From: Fictibacillus phosphorivorans
GTDB taxonomy: Bacteria; Bacillota; Bacilli; Bacillales; Fictibacillaceae
Assembly (NCBI RefSeq): GCF_023715845.1
Contig: NZ_JAMBOR010000004.1
Span: 62,001-126,000 of the forward strand
DNA: 64,000 nucleotides
Direction of reading: 5' to 3'
Part shown: in pieces, positions 1 to 7,511 of the stretch
How the letters are laid out: every line of letters starts with the position of its first letter
Position numbering within the stretch: position 1 is the first letter of the stretch
The notes under the pieces: model-generated
Told to the model about the DNA's origin: nothing
The model's database searches: none
The model's input: the letters and a program-made list of their open reading frames with translations, nothing else
Program-made: the position numbers and the translations under genes

Positions 1-210
1 AAAGCCAACGATAAAGAAAGTTGTAAATATAAGTGCTAATAAAACACCATGTGCCGTTAACAATTGATAATATCCGATTGATAGCGGAAGCTCGATCGTT
101 CCGCTTCTCACCAGTGTCTGTAACAGACCTGCTATGGCACCTATAAATAAAGCCAGAAAACTAATACTTAAAAAAAACAGACTTAACTTTGCATCTCTTT
201 TATCAATCAT
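1..210 (-). CDS. cbaA: ba3-type cytochrome c oxidase subunit I, N-terminal part (cut by window edge)
   Basis: Only the first 70 codons are inside the window; the reading frame stays open to base 1. The visible part has a short charged N-terminus (MIDKRDAKLS), one hydrophobic segment, and the block YYQLLTAHGVLLAL, typical of the first haem-ligand helix of B-family (ba3/b(o/a)3) haem-copper oxidase subunit I; the His in TAHG would be a low-spin haem ligand. The start ATG overlaps the stop of the subunit II gene by four bases (ATGA), which indicates translational coupling. It would be the main proton-pumping, oxygen-reducing subunit in the membrane. The family call is good; cbaA as a name rests on the neighbours. 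Confidence 0.85.
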   Translation of the reverse strand, partial: MIDKRDAKLSLFFLSISFLALFIGAIAGLLQTLVRSGTIELPLSIGYYQLLTAHGVLLALIFTTFFIVGF

Positions 211-677
211 GACATCACCTCCAATGTCACCGCCATTACTTGATGACCTACTCCACAATATTCATTACAAAGAATAAGATATTTGCCAGGTTCCTCAAAA
301 GTATATGAAATTTTGCTCACATATCCTGGGGTTACCATCATGTTTACATTTGTTGAAGGAATCTGGAAACCATGAACAACATCTGTACTCGTCACTTTAA
401 AATGAACGGTAGATCCTTTAGGAACGGTCATTTTAGAAGGTGTAAATGTGAAAGCTTGCGCTAACATAATAGCTTCATACTCCTGGTCACCGACCTTCGT
501 CATTCTAGGTTTATCGAATGGTGCTGTTACAGCCGCTTCTTTAGGGTCGATTGTTTCCATATGGCTAGGAGGCTGATTGCCCATCGCATAAGCTGAGACA
601 CCTACAATTAATAAAAAGACCGTTAAACATACTGCTCCCGACCAAAGCCAAATTTTTTCGTATTTATGCATATGCAT
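207..677 (-). CDS. cbaB: ba3-type cytochrome c oxidase subunit II (CuA protein)
   Basis: This is the electron-entry subunit, accepting electrons from cytochrome c through a binuclear CuA centre on the outer face of the membrane. The 156-aa protein has one N-terminal membrane anchor (about residues 10-32) and a cupredoxin domain. CuA ligands are all present: H102 in DVVHGF, then C137, C141, H145 and M148 in the CNEYCGVGHQVM motif. The short single-anchor architecture fits ba3 enzymes rather than caa3 enzymes, which have two anchors and a fused cytochrome c. A good ribosome-binding site (GGAGG, spacing 8) precedes the ATG at 677; a second in-frame ATG lies two codons further in. It sits between the small subunit and subunit I genes. 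Confidence 0.92.
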   Translation of the reverse strand: MHMHKYEKIWLWSGAVCLTVFLLIVGVSAYAMGNQPPSHMETIDPKEAAVTAPFDKPRMTKVGDQEYEAIMLAQAFTFTPSKMTVPKGSTVHFKVTSTDVVHGFQIPSTNVNMMVTPGYVSKISYTFEEPGKYLILCNEYCGVGHQVMAVTLEVMS

Positions 678-689
678 CTTTAAAACCTC

Positions 690-836
690 CTATCTAGATA
701 GATACAGCAAGTAAACAGCGCCCCACGACAAAACGATAAACAGACCCACACCCATAACGGAAAGGAGTGTTCCTAGCAATTCATTTTCTTTTTTCACCTT
801 TACTTTCTTATTCGTCTTTCTTTGCAGTTGAGCCAT
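690..836 (-). CDS. small single-span subunit of the ba3 oxidase (subunit IIa-like)
   Basis: A 48-aa protein with a basic, hydrophilic N-terminus (MAQLQRKTNKKVKVKKENE) and one membrane helix ending in YLLYLSR. It is the first gene of the operon, 12 bases ahead of subunit II. Size, topology and position match the one-helix subunit IIa of B-type oxidases. I chose the ATG at 836 because the AAGGGGG ribosome-binding site lies 7 bases before it; the in-frame ATG at 842 has a spacing of only about 1. There is no catalytic residue to confirm the call, so it rests on context. Confidence 0.7.
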   Translation of the reverse strand: MAQLQRKTNKKVKVKKENELLGTLLSVMGVGLFIVLSWGAVYLLYLSR

Positions 837-865
837 CTTCATTCCCCCTTACATTTCACACTTAC

Positions 866-908
866 AGAATACGTGCAATAAAAAAATACCGCTGTGACAA
901 ATGTCATA
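866..908 (-). promoter_or_regulatory. probable Fnr/CRP-type activated promoter of the ba3 oxidase operon
   Basis: At 893-908 on the + strand is TGTGA-N6-TCATA, nine of ten bases of the TGTGA-N6-TCACA Fnr/CRP dyad. Reading the minus strand, a -10-like TATTCT sits at 871-866, predicting a start near 859. The dyad centre (900.5) then lies at -41.5, the classic class II activator position. No -35 hexamer is evident, as expected for an activated promoter. The dyad also lies inside a terminator-like hairpin (886-914), so part of the symmetry may have another cause. Confidence 0.45.
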
Positions 909-914
909 ACGGTA
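886..914 (-). terminator. terminator-like hairpin ahead of the ba3 oxidase operon
   Basis: ATACCG and CGGTAT pair around an inner TGACA/TGTCA stem, and on the minus strand the hairpin is followed by seven T. It follows a stronger terminator for mqnC and may be a second, tandem terminator. The inner stem coincides with the Fnr-like dyad, so this element may be a terminator, an operator, or both. Confidence 0.45.
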
Positions 915-922
915 TCTGAACT

Positions 923-963
923 AAAAAAACACCTGACACATTGAAGAAATGCTGTCAGGTGTT
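923..963 (-). terminator. rho-independent terminator of mqnC
   Basis: AACACCTGACA pairs with TGTCAGGTGTT (11 bp) and on the minus strand runs into a T tract. It begins just past the mqnC stop. Confidence 0.85.
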
Positions 964-969
964 CTTGTA

Positions 970-2076
970 TTAGTTTTGCATAACAAAATCTTTTTCCGCG
1001 TTCTCTTCATCTTTAAAAGTACGAAGAATTTCGTATTTCGTGTTTCGCTGAGCAGGAATTTTCCCTGCTTCACGGATAAGACGAAGTGTTAAGTTCGTGT
1101 TTACTTTATGCGTCGTTCCTGCAGCAGAAACAACGTTCTCCTCCATCATCGTACTTCCAAAGTCGTTGCATCCGTAATGAAGAGATTTTTTACCAACTTC
1201 AGGTCCCATCGTTACCCATGAAGATTGGAAGTTTGGAATGTTATCCAAGAAAATTCGCGAGATGGCCACATTCTTCAGATATTCTCTAGGTGTCGTTTTT
1301 TCAGCTTTCATATTGGTATTATCCGGTTGGAAAGTCCAAGAGATAAAAGCAAGGAAGCAGTTCGTTTCATCTTGAGCATCCCGTACTCTCTGTAAATGAA
1401 GAGCTCTTTCCTCAAACGTTTCCCCAAATCCGATAACCATCGTAGCCGTTGAATGCAGACCTACTTTTTTAGCTGTTTTCATACAATCGATCCACTCAGT
1501 CCATGAACCTTTTAATCTGCTGATTTTTTTCCGTGTACGATCATCAAGAATCTCCGCTCCTCCGCCAGGCAGTGAGTCAAGACCCGCTTCTTTTAATTCC
1601 CGAAGAACCTCTTCCAATGATAATCCTGATACCTCAACCATCTTCCACACTTCAGCTGGCGAGAAAGAATGCATCGTAATATCAAAGCGCTTTTTAATCT
1701 CTCTTAATAGATTCGTATAATAGCTAAACGGCAGGTTGGGGTTCGTTCCACCCTGCATTAATATTTCTGTACCGCCAACATCAACCGTTTCCTGGATTTT
1801 TTGAAAAATAATTTCATCATCCAGTACATATCCTTCTTCACTTCCAGGAGGACGGTAAAAGGCACAAAATCTGCAATATGTATCACAAAAGTTTGTGTAG
1901 TTCACGTTGCGTCCAATTACAAAAGTAGTAACAGGATCTGGGTGCCACCTTTTCATAATGATGTCAGCAACTTCTCCCATACGTTCTACTTCATCACTTT
2001 CATATAGTTTAACGGCATCTTCAACAGATAATCGTTCTCCATCTAAGGCTTTTTGTAAAATAGGTTCAATACTCAT
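970..2076 (-). CDS. mqnC: cyclic dehypoxanthinyl futalosine synthase
   Basis: A 368-aa radical SAM enzyme that cyclises dehypoxanthine futalosine in the futalosine route to menaquinone. The 4Fe-4S cluster motif is C64-x3-C68-x2-C71 (CDTYCRFC), preceded by the MqnC-like NVNYTNF and followed by CAFYRPPGSEEGY; conserved blocks such as MQGGTNP, HSFSPAEV and LPGGGAEI also match MqnC rather than its relative MqnE. GGAGG lies 6 bases before the ATG. It is a single gene with its own terminator, lying between dnaI and the ba3 oxidase operon. No other futalosine gene (mqnA, mqnB/D, mqnE) is in the window. B. subtilis makes menaquinone by the Men pathway, so presence here is notable. Confidence 0.88.
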   Translation of the reverse strand: MSIEPILQKALDGERLSVEDAVKLYESDEVERMGEVADIIMKRWHPDPVTTFVIGRNVNYTNFCDTYCRFCAFYRPPGSEEGYVLDDEIIFQKIQETVDVGGTEILMQGGTNPNLPFSYYTNLLREIKKRFDITMHSFSPAEVWKMVEVSGLSLEEVLRELKEAGLDSLPGGGAEILDDRTRKKISRLKGSWTEWIDCMKTAKKVGLHSTATMVIGFGETFEERALHLQRVRDAQDETNCFLAFISWTFQPDNTNMKAEKTTPREYLKNVAISRIFLDNIPNFQSSWVTMGPEVGKKSLHYGCNDFGSTMMEENVVSAAGTTHKVNTNLTLRLIREAGKIPAQRNTKYEILRTFKDEENAEKDFVMQN

Positions 2077-2177
2077 CGGTAACCTCCGAATCGAATTTCT
2101 TATGTATTTATCCTATCATATTTTTACTAGAAGACACAGCTTGTAAGGCAAAAGAAAAGGAAAAACAGCATAAAAAA

Positions 2178-2211
2178 AGACCCCCTGCCCGTGTTTACGG
2201 ACAGAAAGTCT
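2178..2211 (-). terminator. rho-independent terminator of the dnaB-dnaI transcript
   Basis: On the minus strand a stem formed by AGAC/GTCT and CTGTCCGT/ACGGGCAG is followed by seven T. It starts immediately after the dnaI stop. Confidence 0.8.
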
Positions 2212-2212
2212 A

Positions 2213-3157
2213 TTAAAATTCTTCTCGGAAATTTTTATTGCCACCCATGAAAACAGGCGTACTGAGATGCTTAATGCGCTCCATGATTCTTAGAGCTTTC
2301 ACCTCATCAAGCCCACCCTTTTGCGAGTATGATAAATGCTGCTGCAGCATGTCAAAATCACAATTCGATGTATAAAGAGTTGGTAGCCTTTCCATCATTC
2401 GATATTGAAGGATGACCCCGATAATCTCATCACGAACCCAGTTCGTCATGTTCTCTGCTCCGATATCATCAAGCATCAGCACAGGAACGGTCTTTAAGAG
2501 TTCCATTTTAGTGTCAAAACTTCCATCGGAAAGAGATTGCTTCATCTCTCGTAAAAATTCCGGTGTATGGACCATCAGTGAATGAATACCTTTTTCAGCA
2601 AGACCATTGGCGATTGCTCCAAGAAGATAAGTTTTCCCTACACCGAACTTTCCATAGAAATAGATTCCTTTTACCTGCTGGTTGGTTCCCGCCATCTGTA
2701 CGAACTCATACGCTTTAGAAATCGCATTCCGTCTCGTATCATCAACGGTATGTGTATAAAGACGATCGAACGTAGCACCCAAGATCTCTTTTGGTATAAA
2801 ATAACTCTTAATGAGTGATGCCATCGATTTTTTCTGTTCATCGTGTACCTTCAGCTCACAAGGCTTGTACCGGAGTTCCACAGTCTGTCTCACTCTTGTA
2901 AGCTCTGACCGATAACCTTGCATCAAGTTCGGACACTTTTCTAGACCAGGACAATTGCTGCATGCCTGCTGTTCATTTTTAAACGTATAAAAACTAGATA
3001 ATAATTTTGCTGCATGAGCATCTGAAATATCAGGGTTTTCTCTTAAAAAACGCATCACTTTTGGATCTGTAAGGACTTGTTGTTTCATTGATTCAAATTT
3101 TTCCTGAAATTTATCAAATCCCGGCATTTGCTTCACAGATTCCTTTATTGATTCCAC
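2213..3157 (-). CDS. dnaI: primosomal protein DnaI (helicase loader ATPase)
   Basis: DnaI is the AAA+ partner that loads the replicative helicase DnaC during primosome assembly at oriC and at restarted forks. The N-terminal domain carries a zinc-type cluster (about C66-x2-C69-x5-C75 and C100). The C-terminal AAA+ domain has Walker A GKFGVGKTY near residue 170 and Walker B VLMLDDIGAE near 228. Length (314 aa) is close to the 311 aa of B. subtilis DnaI. The start is uncertain: the ATG at 3163 lies directly against the GGGGGGA ribosome-binding site, whereas GTG at 3157 has a spacing of 7 and is preferred. It lies 13 bases after dnaB, in one operon with it. Confidence 0.93.
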   Translation of the reverse strand: MESIKESVKQMPGFDKFQEKFESMKQQVLTDPKVMRFLRENPDISDAHAAKLLSSFYTFKNEQQACSNCPGLEKCPNLMQGYRSELTRVRQTVELRYKPCELKVHDEQKKSMASLIKSYFIPKEILGATFDRLYTHTVDDTRRNAISKAYEFVQMAGTNQQVKGIYFYGKFGVGKTYLLGAIANGLAEKGIHSLMVHTPEFLREMKQSLSDGSFDTKMELLKTVPVLMLDDIGAENMTNWVRDEIIGVILQYRMMERLPTLYTSNCDFDMLQQHLSYSQKGGLDEVKALRIMERIKHLSTPVFMGGNKNFREEF

Positions 3158-3170
3158 GTTCATTCCCCCC

Positions 3171-4556
3171 TTATTTCGAATTATTTAACAAACTTTCAAG
3201 CCACTTACGATTTTCATCTTCATTTGCCGTGTTGCTGCTTTTATCTTCTGCTGACTGATTTTTTTCTGGTTTCAGCCAATCCGGAACAGACACATTTGGC
3301 TTTTGATCTCGATTGTAATACTTAGGTTTTGATGTTTTCTTTTCTTGCCATTCTTTTGCTTTTCTTTTTTCCTCACGCGCAAGCGCCATCGCTTCTGGAA
3401 CTGTCTGTACCTTTTTCCGAGCCCAATGTGATGATATGCGTTCTATTAGTCCCTTGGCAAGTTTCATGTCATTTCCTGATAAGACATAATCTAATAAAAC
3501 ATTTGTTACACCAGGTGTTAAGTTTTGATCTAACATGCAATAGGCAACAAGCTTCAAATCAACTTCAGAAGGAGTTGTTCCGCTATAATCTTCTAACAGA
3601 TGAAACGGTGAAACTTCTTCAAAGTATTTAATAAGTTCTTCCTCTTTTGATTTTGGTGTCATTCCTTGAAGTGCTTTAAGGTGCACAGGCTGTGTCCTTA
3701 AAGCGAGTACAGGCAGTCCCTCTTCATGTTCAAATCGATACCACTTTTGAATCTCTCTTTGCAGATCTTCAACTGTAATATCCCCTGTAGAATAATACAC
3801 ATTTTGTATCTGTCTGCTCATGTCCATCGGCTCAAGCTGATAGATATAAGCTAGTTTATAGATAGCTTCTTTAAGTTTTGGTGTTATTACTTCTTTCGGA
3901 ACAACAAATGTTGAAATTTGATTAGCCATTGCTTCAAAGTCAAAGTCAGACTCACCTAAGTTAACCTTGCTCTCTACTCCCTTTTCTAAATATGAAACAT
4001 TTTCAGAAGTAACCTTCTCATTGATTTCAGCGTAACTCCTTGAAGTCATTTCAGAAGGATGCAAGGAGGTAAAGACATCACTAAATGATGCCGTTACGTC
4101 AGTAAAGCCGGTTGAATCTACTTGCGGAATTAAAAAGGATTCCCTGATCTCATTAAACTTGGTTTGCCCAAGTCGATTGAATAAATAGATACTAAGGAAA
4201 CCATCTGTAAAGAATGCTTTTGGAGAAAGGGGCATCTGTAGATCATAGAGATATTCCCTCGCGTCCTCACCCTCTTTTTTCAGCGTCTTTAACAATCCGA
4301 TCGCCTCAAGCTTTTTTCTTCCGGTCAATATATCTTTTAAAGAAAATTGCGTTACGTTCATGAGATGCTGATGTTTTTTGGGACTGTGTTTCATTTTAGC
4401 TTCAGACCATAACGTTAAATATAAGCTATGTGCAAATGCGCCAATTAATGGCTGATAGAGCAAAGTAAGTACGTTTTGATCAACCTCATTCAATAAGCCT
4501 TTGCACTGGACGGAATAAGTATCAACGGGCACTACTTCCTGAAAATGTACCGTCAT
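3171..4556 (-). CDS. dnaB: replication initiation and membrane attachment protein DnaB
   Basis: Firmicute DnaB is a helicase co-loader acting with DnaD and DnaI; it is not the helicase itself. The protein is 461 aa from the ATG at 4556 (ribosome-binding site AAAGGG, spacing 8); an upstream GTG at 4565 overlaps that site and is rejected. The N-terminal winged-helix part begins VHFQEVVPVDTYSV. A DnaD/DnaB2-like region (about 320-400) contains PSEVDLKLVAYCML, followed by a basic, low-complexity tail rich in K, E and N. Order nrdR-dnaB-dnaI is the standard Bacillus arrangement. Confidence 0.92.
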   Translation of the reverse strand: MTVHFQEVVPVDTYSVQCKGLLNEVDQNVLTLLYQPLIGAFAHSLYLTLWSEAKMKHSPKKHQHLMNVTQFSLKDILTGRKKLEAIGLLKTLKKEGEDAREYLYDLQMPLSPKAFFTDGFLSIYLFNRLGQTKFNEIRESFLIPQVDSTGFTDVTASFSDVFTSLHPSEMTSRSYAEINEKVTSENVSYLEKGVESKVNLGESDFDFEAMANQISTFVVPKEVITPKLKEAIYKLAYIYQLEPMDMSRQIQNVYYSTGDITVEDLQREIQKWYRFEHEEGLPVLALRTQPVHLKALQGMTPKSKEEELIKYFEEVSPFHLLEDYSGTTPSEVDLKLVAYCMLDQNLTPGVTNVLLDYVLSGNDMKLAKGLIERISSHWARKKVQTVPEAMALAREEKRKAKEWQEKKTSKPKYYNRDQKPNVSVPDWLKPEKNQSAEDKSSNTANEDENRKWLESLLNNSK

Positions 4557-4606
4557 CGTTTTCACCCTTTGTATGCGTAAAATTCTCTTAACTATGAAAG
4601 AAAGGT

Positions 4607-4633
4607 GGCTGACGTTCTGTTTATCCGTCAGCC
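4607..4633 (-). terminator. hairpin in the nrdR-dnaB gap
   Basis: GGCTGACG and CGTCAGCC form a perfect 8-bp stem around an 11-base loop. The T-rich stretch after it on the minus strand is interrupted, so it may be a weak second terminator or an attenuator before dnaB. Confidence 0.5.
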
Positions 4634-4656
4634 AAAGTTGCGCTATTACGATAAAA

Positions 4657-4692
4657 GAGCGTTATAGCTGTTCAACTGAAGCTTTAACGCTC
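4657..4692 (-). terminator. terminator overlapping the nrdR stop codon
   Basis: On the minus strand GAGCGTTA-A-AGCT pairs with AGCT-A-TAACGCTC and is followed by TTTTAT. The nrdR stop codon (4684-4686) lies within the left arm. Confidence 0.65.
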
Positions 4693-5145
4693 ATCTTTGT
4701 TAATCAGTTCCTTAAGTTCTTGAATAAAAACATTAATATCTTTAAACTGGCGATAAACAGAGGCGAATCTAACATAAGCGACCTCATCCGTTTTTGAGAG
4801 ATGTTCCATCACCTGTTCTCCGACTGCTGTGCTGGAAACCTCAGACGTACCACTGTTTCTTAGTTCTTTTTCTATATTATCCACTATATTTTCAAGTGTT
4901 TCTAAGGGGACAGGTCTCTTTTCACATGCTTTAATAAGCCCTCTAAGGATCTTTTCGCGGCTGAATTCTTCTCTTTCCCCGCCCTTTTTAACAATGATAA
5001 GCGGTGTTTGTTCTACCGTTTCAAATGTTGTAAATCTATAGCTGCAATCTTCACATTCCCGTCTTCTGCGAATGGAACGGCCGCTATGTACAGGTCTGGA
5101 ATCAAGCACTTTTGTTCCATTATGTTGGCAAGAAGGACACCTCAT
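4684..5145 (-). CDS. nrdR: transcriptional repressor NrdR
   Basis: NrdR represses ribonucleotide reductase genes, sensing ATP/dATP through an ATP-cone. The 153-aa protein begins [18 protein letters not shown], with zinc-ribbon cysteines C3, C6, C31 and C34, a basic SIRRRRE stretch, and an ATP-cone from about residue 49 ([19 protein letters not shown]). The start at 5145 is canonical and has GGGGA 8 bases upstream; longer versions from TTG at 5160 or ATG at 5154 are unlikely. It lies directly upstream of dnaB, pairing nucleotide supply with replication initiation. Confidence 0.95.
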   Translation of the reverse strand: MRCPSCQHNGTKVLDSRPVHSGRSIRRRRECEDCSYRFTTFETVEQTPLIIVKKGGEREEFSREKILRGLIKACEKRPVPLETLENIVDNIEKELRNSGTSEVSSTAVGEQVMEHLSKTDEVAYVRFASVYRQFKDINVFIQELKELINKDER

Positions 5146-5217
5146 TGTAATCATCCCCAAAAAATTTTCTATTCTATATCTATCTTAAAGAAAAGGGAGG
5201 TTTGTGACAAGCTATTC

Positions 5218-5613
5218 CTATAAATTTTCAGCCATAGCTGTCCCCAAAAATGGAAGTCTTTGTTTTAATCTTTCATATATACTTGTTACTAGACGCTGGT
5301 TATAGCCAAAATTAAGAGGCAGAGCAGACTCCGTTGAAACATTCAGGTCTACGGCTGTGTGATTGTGTCTAACAGTAACTATACTTACGACAACAAAAGC
5401 ATTTTTAGGTTTTTTTACCTCAAAGGTTACTTCTCCCCTCTCCTCAGAAAACGCTAGCTCTTTAAAGTTTGTTTCTTCTTCTAAGATTTGTTTTAATTCG
5501 TTCATCACTTTTGTCTTGCTAGCTTTAAAGTAATGGGTTTGAAGCCTTTCGTCCACATGACGTTCGCTCGTTTCTGCGTGATTTCCCAGTAGATTTTGAA
5601 GCTTTCTAAACAT
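5218..5613 (-). CDS. conserved hypothetical cytosolic protein, 131 aa
   Basis: I do not recognise the family. From the ATG at 5613 (GGAGG, spacing 6-7) the protein starts MFRKLQNLLGNHAETSERH, is soluble, and has an alpha-helical N-terminal third followed by a beta-rich half (EVTFEVKKPKNAFVVVSIVTVR), ending in an amphipathic helix. The ORF extends upstream to an ATG at 5634 that has no ribosome-binding site. It sits between speD and nrdR, about 70 bases from nrdR. Codon use looks like that of its neighbours. It could be a small regulator or a structural accessory; nothing in the sequence decides. Confidence 0.7.
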   Translation of the reverse strand: MFRKLQNLLGNHAETSERHVDERLQTHYFKASKTKVMNELKQILEEETNFKELAFSEERGEVTFEVKKPKNAFVVVSIVTVRHNHTAVDLNVSTESALPLNFGYNQRLVTSIYERLKQRLPFLGTAMAENL

Positions 5614-5689
5614 AGCAATCCTCCAAAACAACATAATTTATATCGCATTTTTCTCTATTATATATAAATTAAAGGCTCAAAACAGAAAA

Positions 5690-5719
5690 AATAAAAAAGA
5701 GGTGTGAAATTTCACACCC
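5690..5719 (-). terminator. rho-independent terminator of speD
   Basis: GGTGTGAAA/TTTCACACC at 5701-5718 is a perfect palindrome, followed on the minus strand by a T-rich run. Confidence 0.85.
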
Positions 5720-5738
5720 CGCTTACATTCTGTTTAAA

Positions 5739-6122
5739 TTATTGAGCAGTAACTTTTGATTTGGTAAAGGCGACTGGACCCATTCCACGAGGAACTTCCA
5801 GATTTTCACGTTTTTTAGCGCCTAACGCTTCTGAAATATAATCAGCAGCTACGTTGGGATCAATACGATCTCCACACGTATAAACATCAATACTTGCATA
5901 ACCATGCTCAGGAAAACTGTGAATAGTTAGATGAGATTCAGAAATAATGACTACTCCACTTACACCGTGCGGAGCAAATTTATGAAAAGCCACCTCACGA
6001 ATTTCTGCACCAGCTTTCAATGCAGCATCTACAAATGTCTCTTCAATAAACTTCATGTCATTTAATTTTTCAGAATCACAACCCCATAACTCAGCAATTA
6101 CGTGTCTTCCCATTGTATCCAT
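5739..6122 (-). CDS. speD: S-adenosylmethionine decarboxylase proenzyme
   Basis: SpeD makes decarboxylated SAM, the aminopropyl donor for spermidine. The enzyme self-cleaves to form a pyruvoyl group: the cleavage pair is E62-S63 in [15 protein letters not shown], and H68 and C83 in the conserved positions are present. The start at 6122 ([14 protein letters not shown]) gives 127 aa, close to 126 aa in B. subtilis, and has AGGGGGA 8 bases upstream; longer in-frame starts lie inside the leader. It follows gapB, as in B. subtilis, but a terminator and its own promoter separate the two genes. A structured leader precedes it. Confidence 0.95.
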   Translation of the reverse strand: MDTMGRHVIAELWGCDSEKLNDMKFIEETFVDAALKAGAEIREVAFHKFAPHGVSGVVIISESHLTIHSFPEHGYASIDVYTCGDRIDPNVAADYISEALGAKKRENLEVPRGMGPVAFTKSKVTAQ

Positions 6123-6298
6123 TAGCATAGTCCCCCTTTTAAAAATAATCATGCCTTCAAGCATGCGGTATCGAACATCTACCACGGGGGCAAGTTAGTC
6201 CAAAGAGGTCCTAACCCTTTAAGTAGCATTCAATGCCTTAGTTTGCTTTATTTGAAGTTCACGAAACATAGTATACTTCTTTTAAAAATGATTTGCAA
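6123..6298 (-). promoter_or_regulatory. speD promoter and structured 5' leader
   Basis: A strong SigA-type promoter reads TTGCAA (6298-6293), 17 bases, TATACT (6275-6270), giving a start near 6263 and a leader of about 140 bases. In the leader, GTTAG/CTAAC form a hairpin, CATGC/GCATG form another just before the gene, and a CCCCC run at 6190-6186 can pair with the GGGGG of the ribosome-binding site at 6135-6131. A nine-codon open frame (MFDTACLKA) also fits in the leader. This suggests translational control, but no known riboswitch class was recognised. Confidence 0.55.
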
Positions 6299-6358
6299 TA
6301 ACTCAAGGTAAATTTTTTAAATAGTTTTTTTGAAAATGCATATTGCGCCAAACGTAAA

Positions 6359-6383
6359 GAAGCCGGGGGAAATTCCCGGCTTC
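6359..6383 (-). terminator. rho-independent terminator of gapB
   Basis: GAAGCCGGG pairs with CCCGGCTTC, followed on the minus strand by TTTACG. It separates gapB from speD. Confidence 0.8.
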
Positions 6384-6405
6384 TAAATCTTACACATTAT
6401 AATCT

Positions 6406-7449
6406 TTAGGAAACAGATGCGTTCTTTTCTAAAGGCATTTCGCTGTAAAGAGCATTTGCTACAAGCTTCGCTAAATCAACCACTCGGCAAGAATAGCCCC
6501 ATTCATTATCATACCAAGCTAATACTTTAACTTTATTACCATCCATAACCATCGTTGATAATCCATCTACAATAGAAGAGTTTTCATTTCCGTTGTAATC
6601 AATCGACACTAAAGGAAGATCACTGTATCCCAAAACGCCTTTCATGGATCCATCAGCGGCAGATTGGAATGCATGATTCACTTGGTCTTTTGATACAGGT
6701 GTTTTTAACTCTATCACCACATCTACTAAGGATACATTTGGTGTAGGAACTCTAAGTGCCATTCCATTCAATTTACCTTCTAGATGCGGAAGTACTTTCG
6801 CAATCGCTTTAGCTGCTCCTGTTGAAGTTGGAATGATAGATGTTCCGCATGCACGGGCACGTCTTAAGTCCTTGTGCGGGTTATCTATATTTTTTTGATC
6901 ATTTGTATAAGCATGTACCGTTGTCATCATACCTGATTGAACGCCGAACTGATCATCCAGTACTTTTATAACAGGGGCGAGACAGTTAGTCGTACATGAA
7001 GCATTCGAAATGATATGGTGTTCTGACGAAATGTAATCGCTGTCATTTACGCCCATAACAATTGTAATATCTTCATTCTTGCCTGGAGCTGTGATGATTA
7101 CTTTTTTAGCACCGGCATCTATATGAAGTCCAGCTGTTTCTTGTGATACAAATTTTCCAGTCGCTTCTATTACGATATCAATTCCTAGATCACCCCAAGG
7201 TAACTCACGAGGATCGCGGGAATTTACTAATATTACTTTTTTTCCATTAATAAAAAGGGCATCTTCTGCAGCTACAACATCTCCTGGAAAAGTCCCATGT
7301 ATGGAATCGTATTTAATCATATGAGCAAGTGTTTCTGCTGGATAGCTGGCATTAACAGCTACAACCTCGAAATCATCATTCTCCATCATTTTGCGGAAGA
7401 CCATTCTTCCGATTCTCCCCAAGCCATTAATTGCAATTTTTGCTTTCAT
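6406..7449 (-). CDS. gapB: NADP-dependent glyceraldehyde-3-phosphate dehydrogenase, gluconeogenic
   Basis: GapB runs the reaction from 1,3-bisphosphoglycerate to glyceraldehyde 3-phosphate with NADPH during growth on gluconeogenic carbon. The 347-aa protein has the Rossmann motif NGLGRIGR (8-15), catalytic C152 in SNASCTTN, and HAYTNDQ. After the second beta strand it reads N33-A-S (VNASYP) instead of the Asp that favours NAD in glycolytic GapA, which supports NADP use. GGAAGGAG precedes the ATG. Two CcpN-type operators at its promoter strengthen the GapB over GapA call. Position next to speD also matches B. subtilis gapB. Confidence 0.94.
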   Translation of the reverse strand: MKAKIAINGLGRIGRMVFRKMMENDDFEVVAVNASYPAETLAHMIKYDSIHGTFPGDVVAAEDALFINGKKVILVNSRDPRELPWGDLGIDIVIEATGKFVSQETAGLHIDAGAKKVIITAPGKNEDITIVMGVNDSDYISSEHHIISNASCTTNCLAPVIKVLDDQFGVQSGMMTTVHAYTNDQKNIDNPHKDLRRARACGTSIIPTSTGAAKAIAKVLPHLEGKLNGMALRVPTPNVSLVDVVIELKTPVSKDQVNHAFQSAADGSMKGVLGYSDLPLVSIDYNGNENSSIVDGLSTMVMDGNKVKVLAWYDNEWGYSCRVVDLAKLVANALYSEMPLEKNASVS

Positions 7450-7466
7450 GAAGCTGCTCCTTCCAA

Positions 7467-7511
7467 TGTGTTATACTTTATAGAGTCTCTCTCTGCAATT
7501 AGTATATCATA
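7467..7511 (-). promoter_or_regulatory. gapB promoter with two CcpN operators
   Basis: On the minus strand TTGCAG (7498-7493), 17 bases, TATAAC (7475-7470) forms a SigA promoter. TATGATATACT at 7511-7501 fits the CcpN consensus TRTGHYATAYW at every position and lies just upstream of the -35. TGTGTTATACT, read on the + strand at 7467-7477, also fits every position and covers the -10. CcpN is the known repressor of gapB under glycolytic conditions in B. subtilis. Confidence 0.8.

Noticed and set aside
970-2076. MqnE (aminofutalosine synthase) as an alternative for the radical SAM gene
   Set aside because: The residues around the cluster (NVNYTNFCDTYCRFC) and the following FYRPPG block fit MqnC better.
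6406-7449. Glycolytic GapA
   Set aside because: Asn33 instead of Asp after the second strand, CcpN operators, and the speD neighbour all point to GapB.
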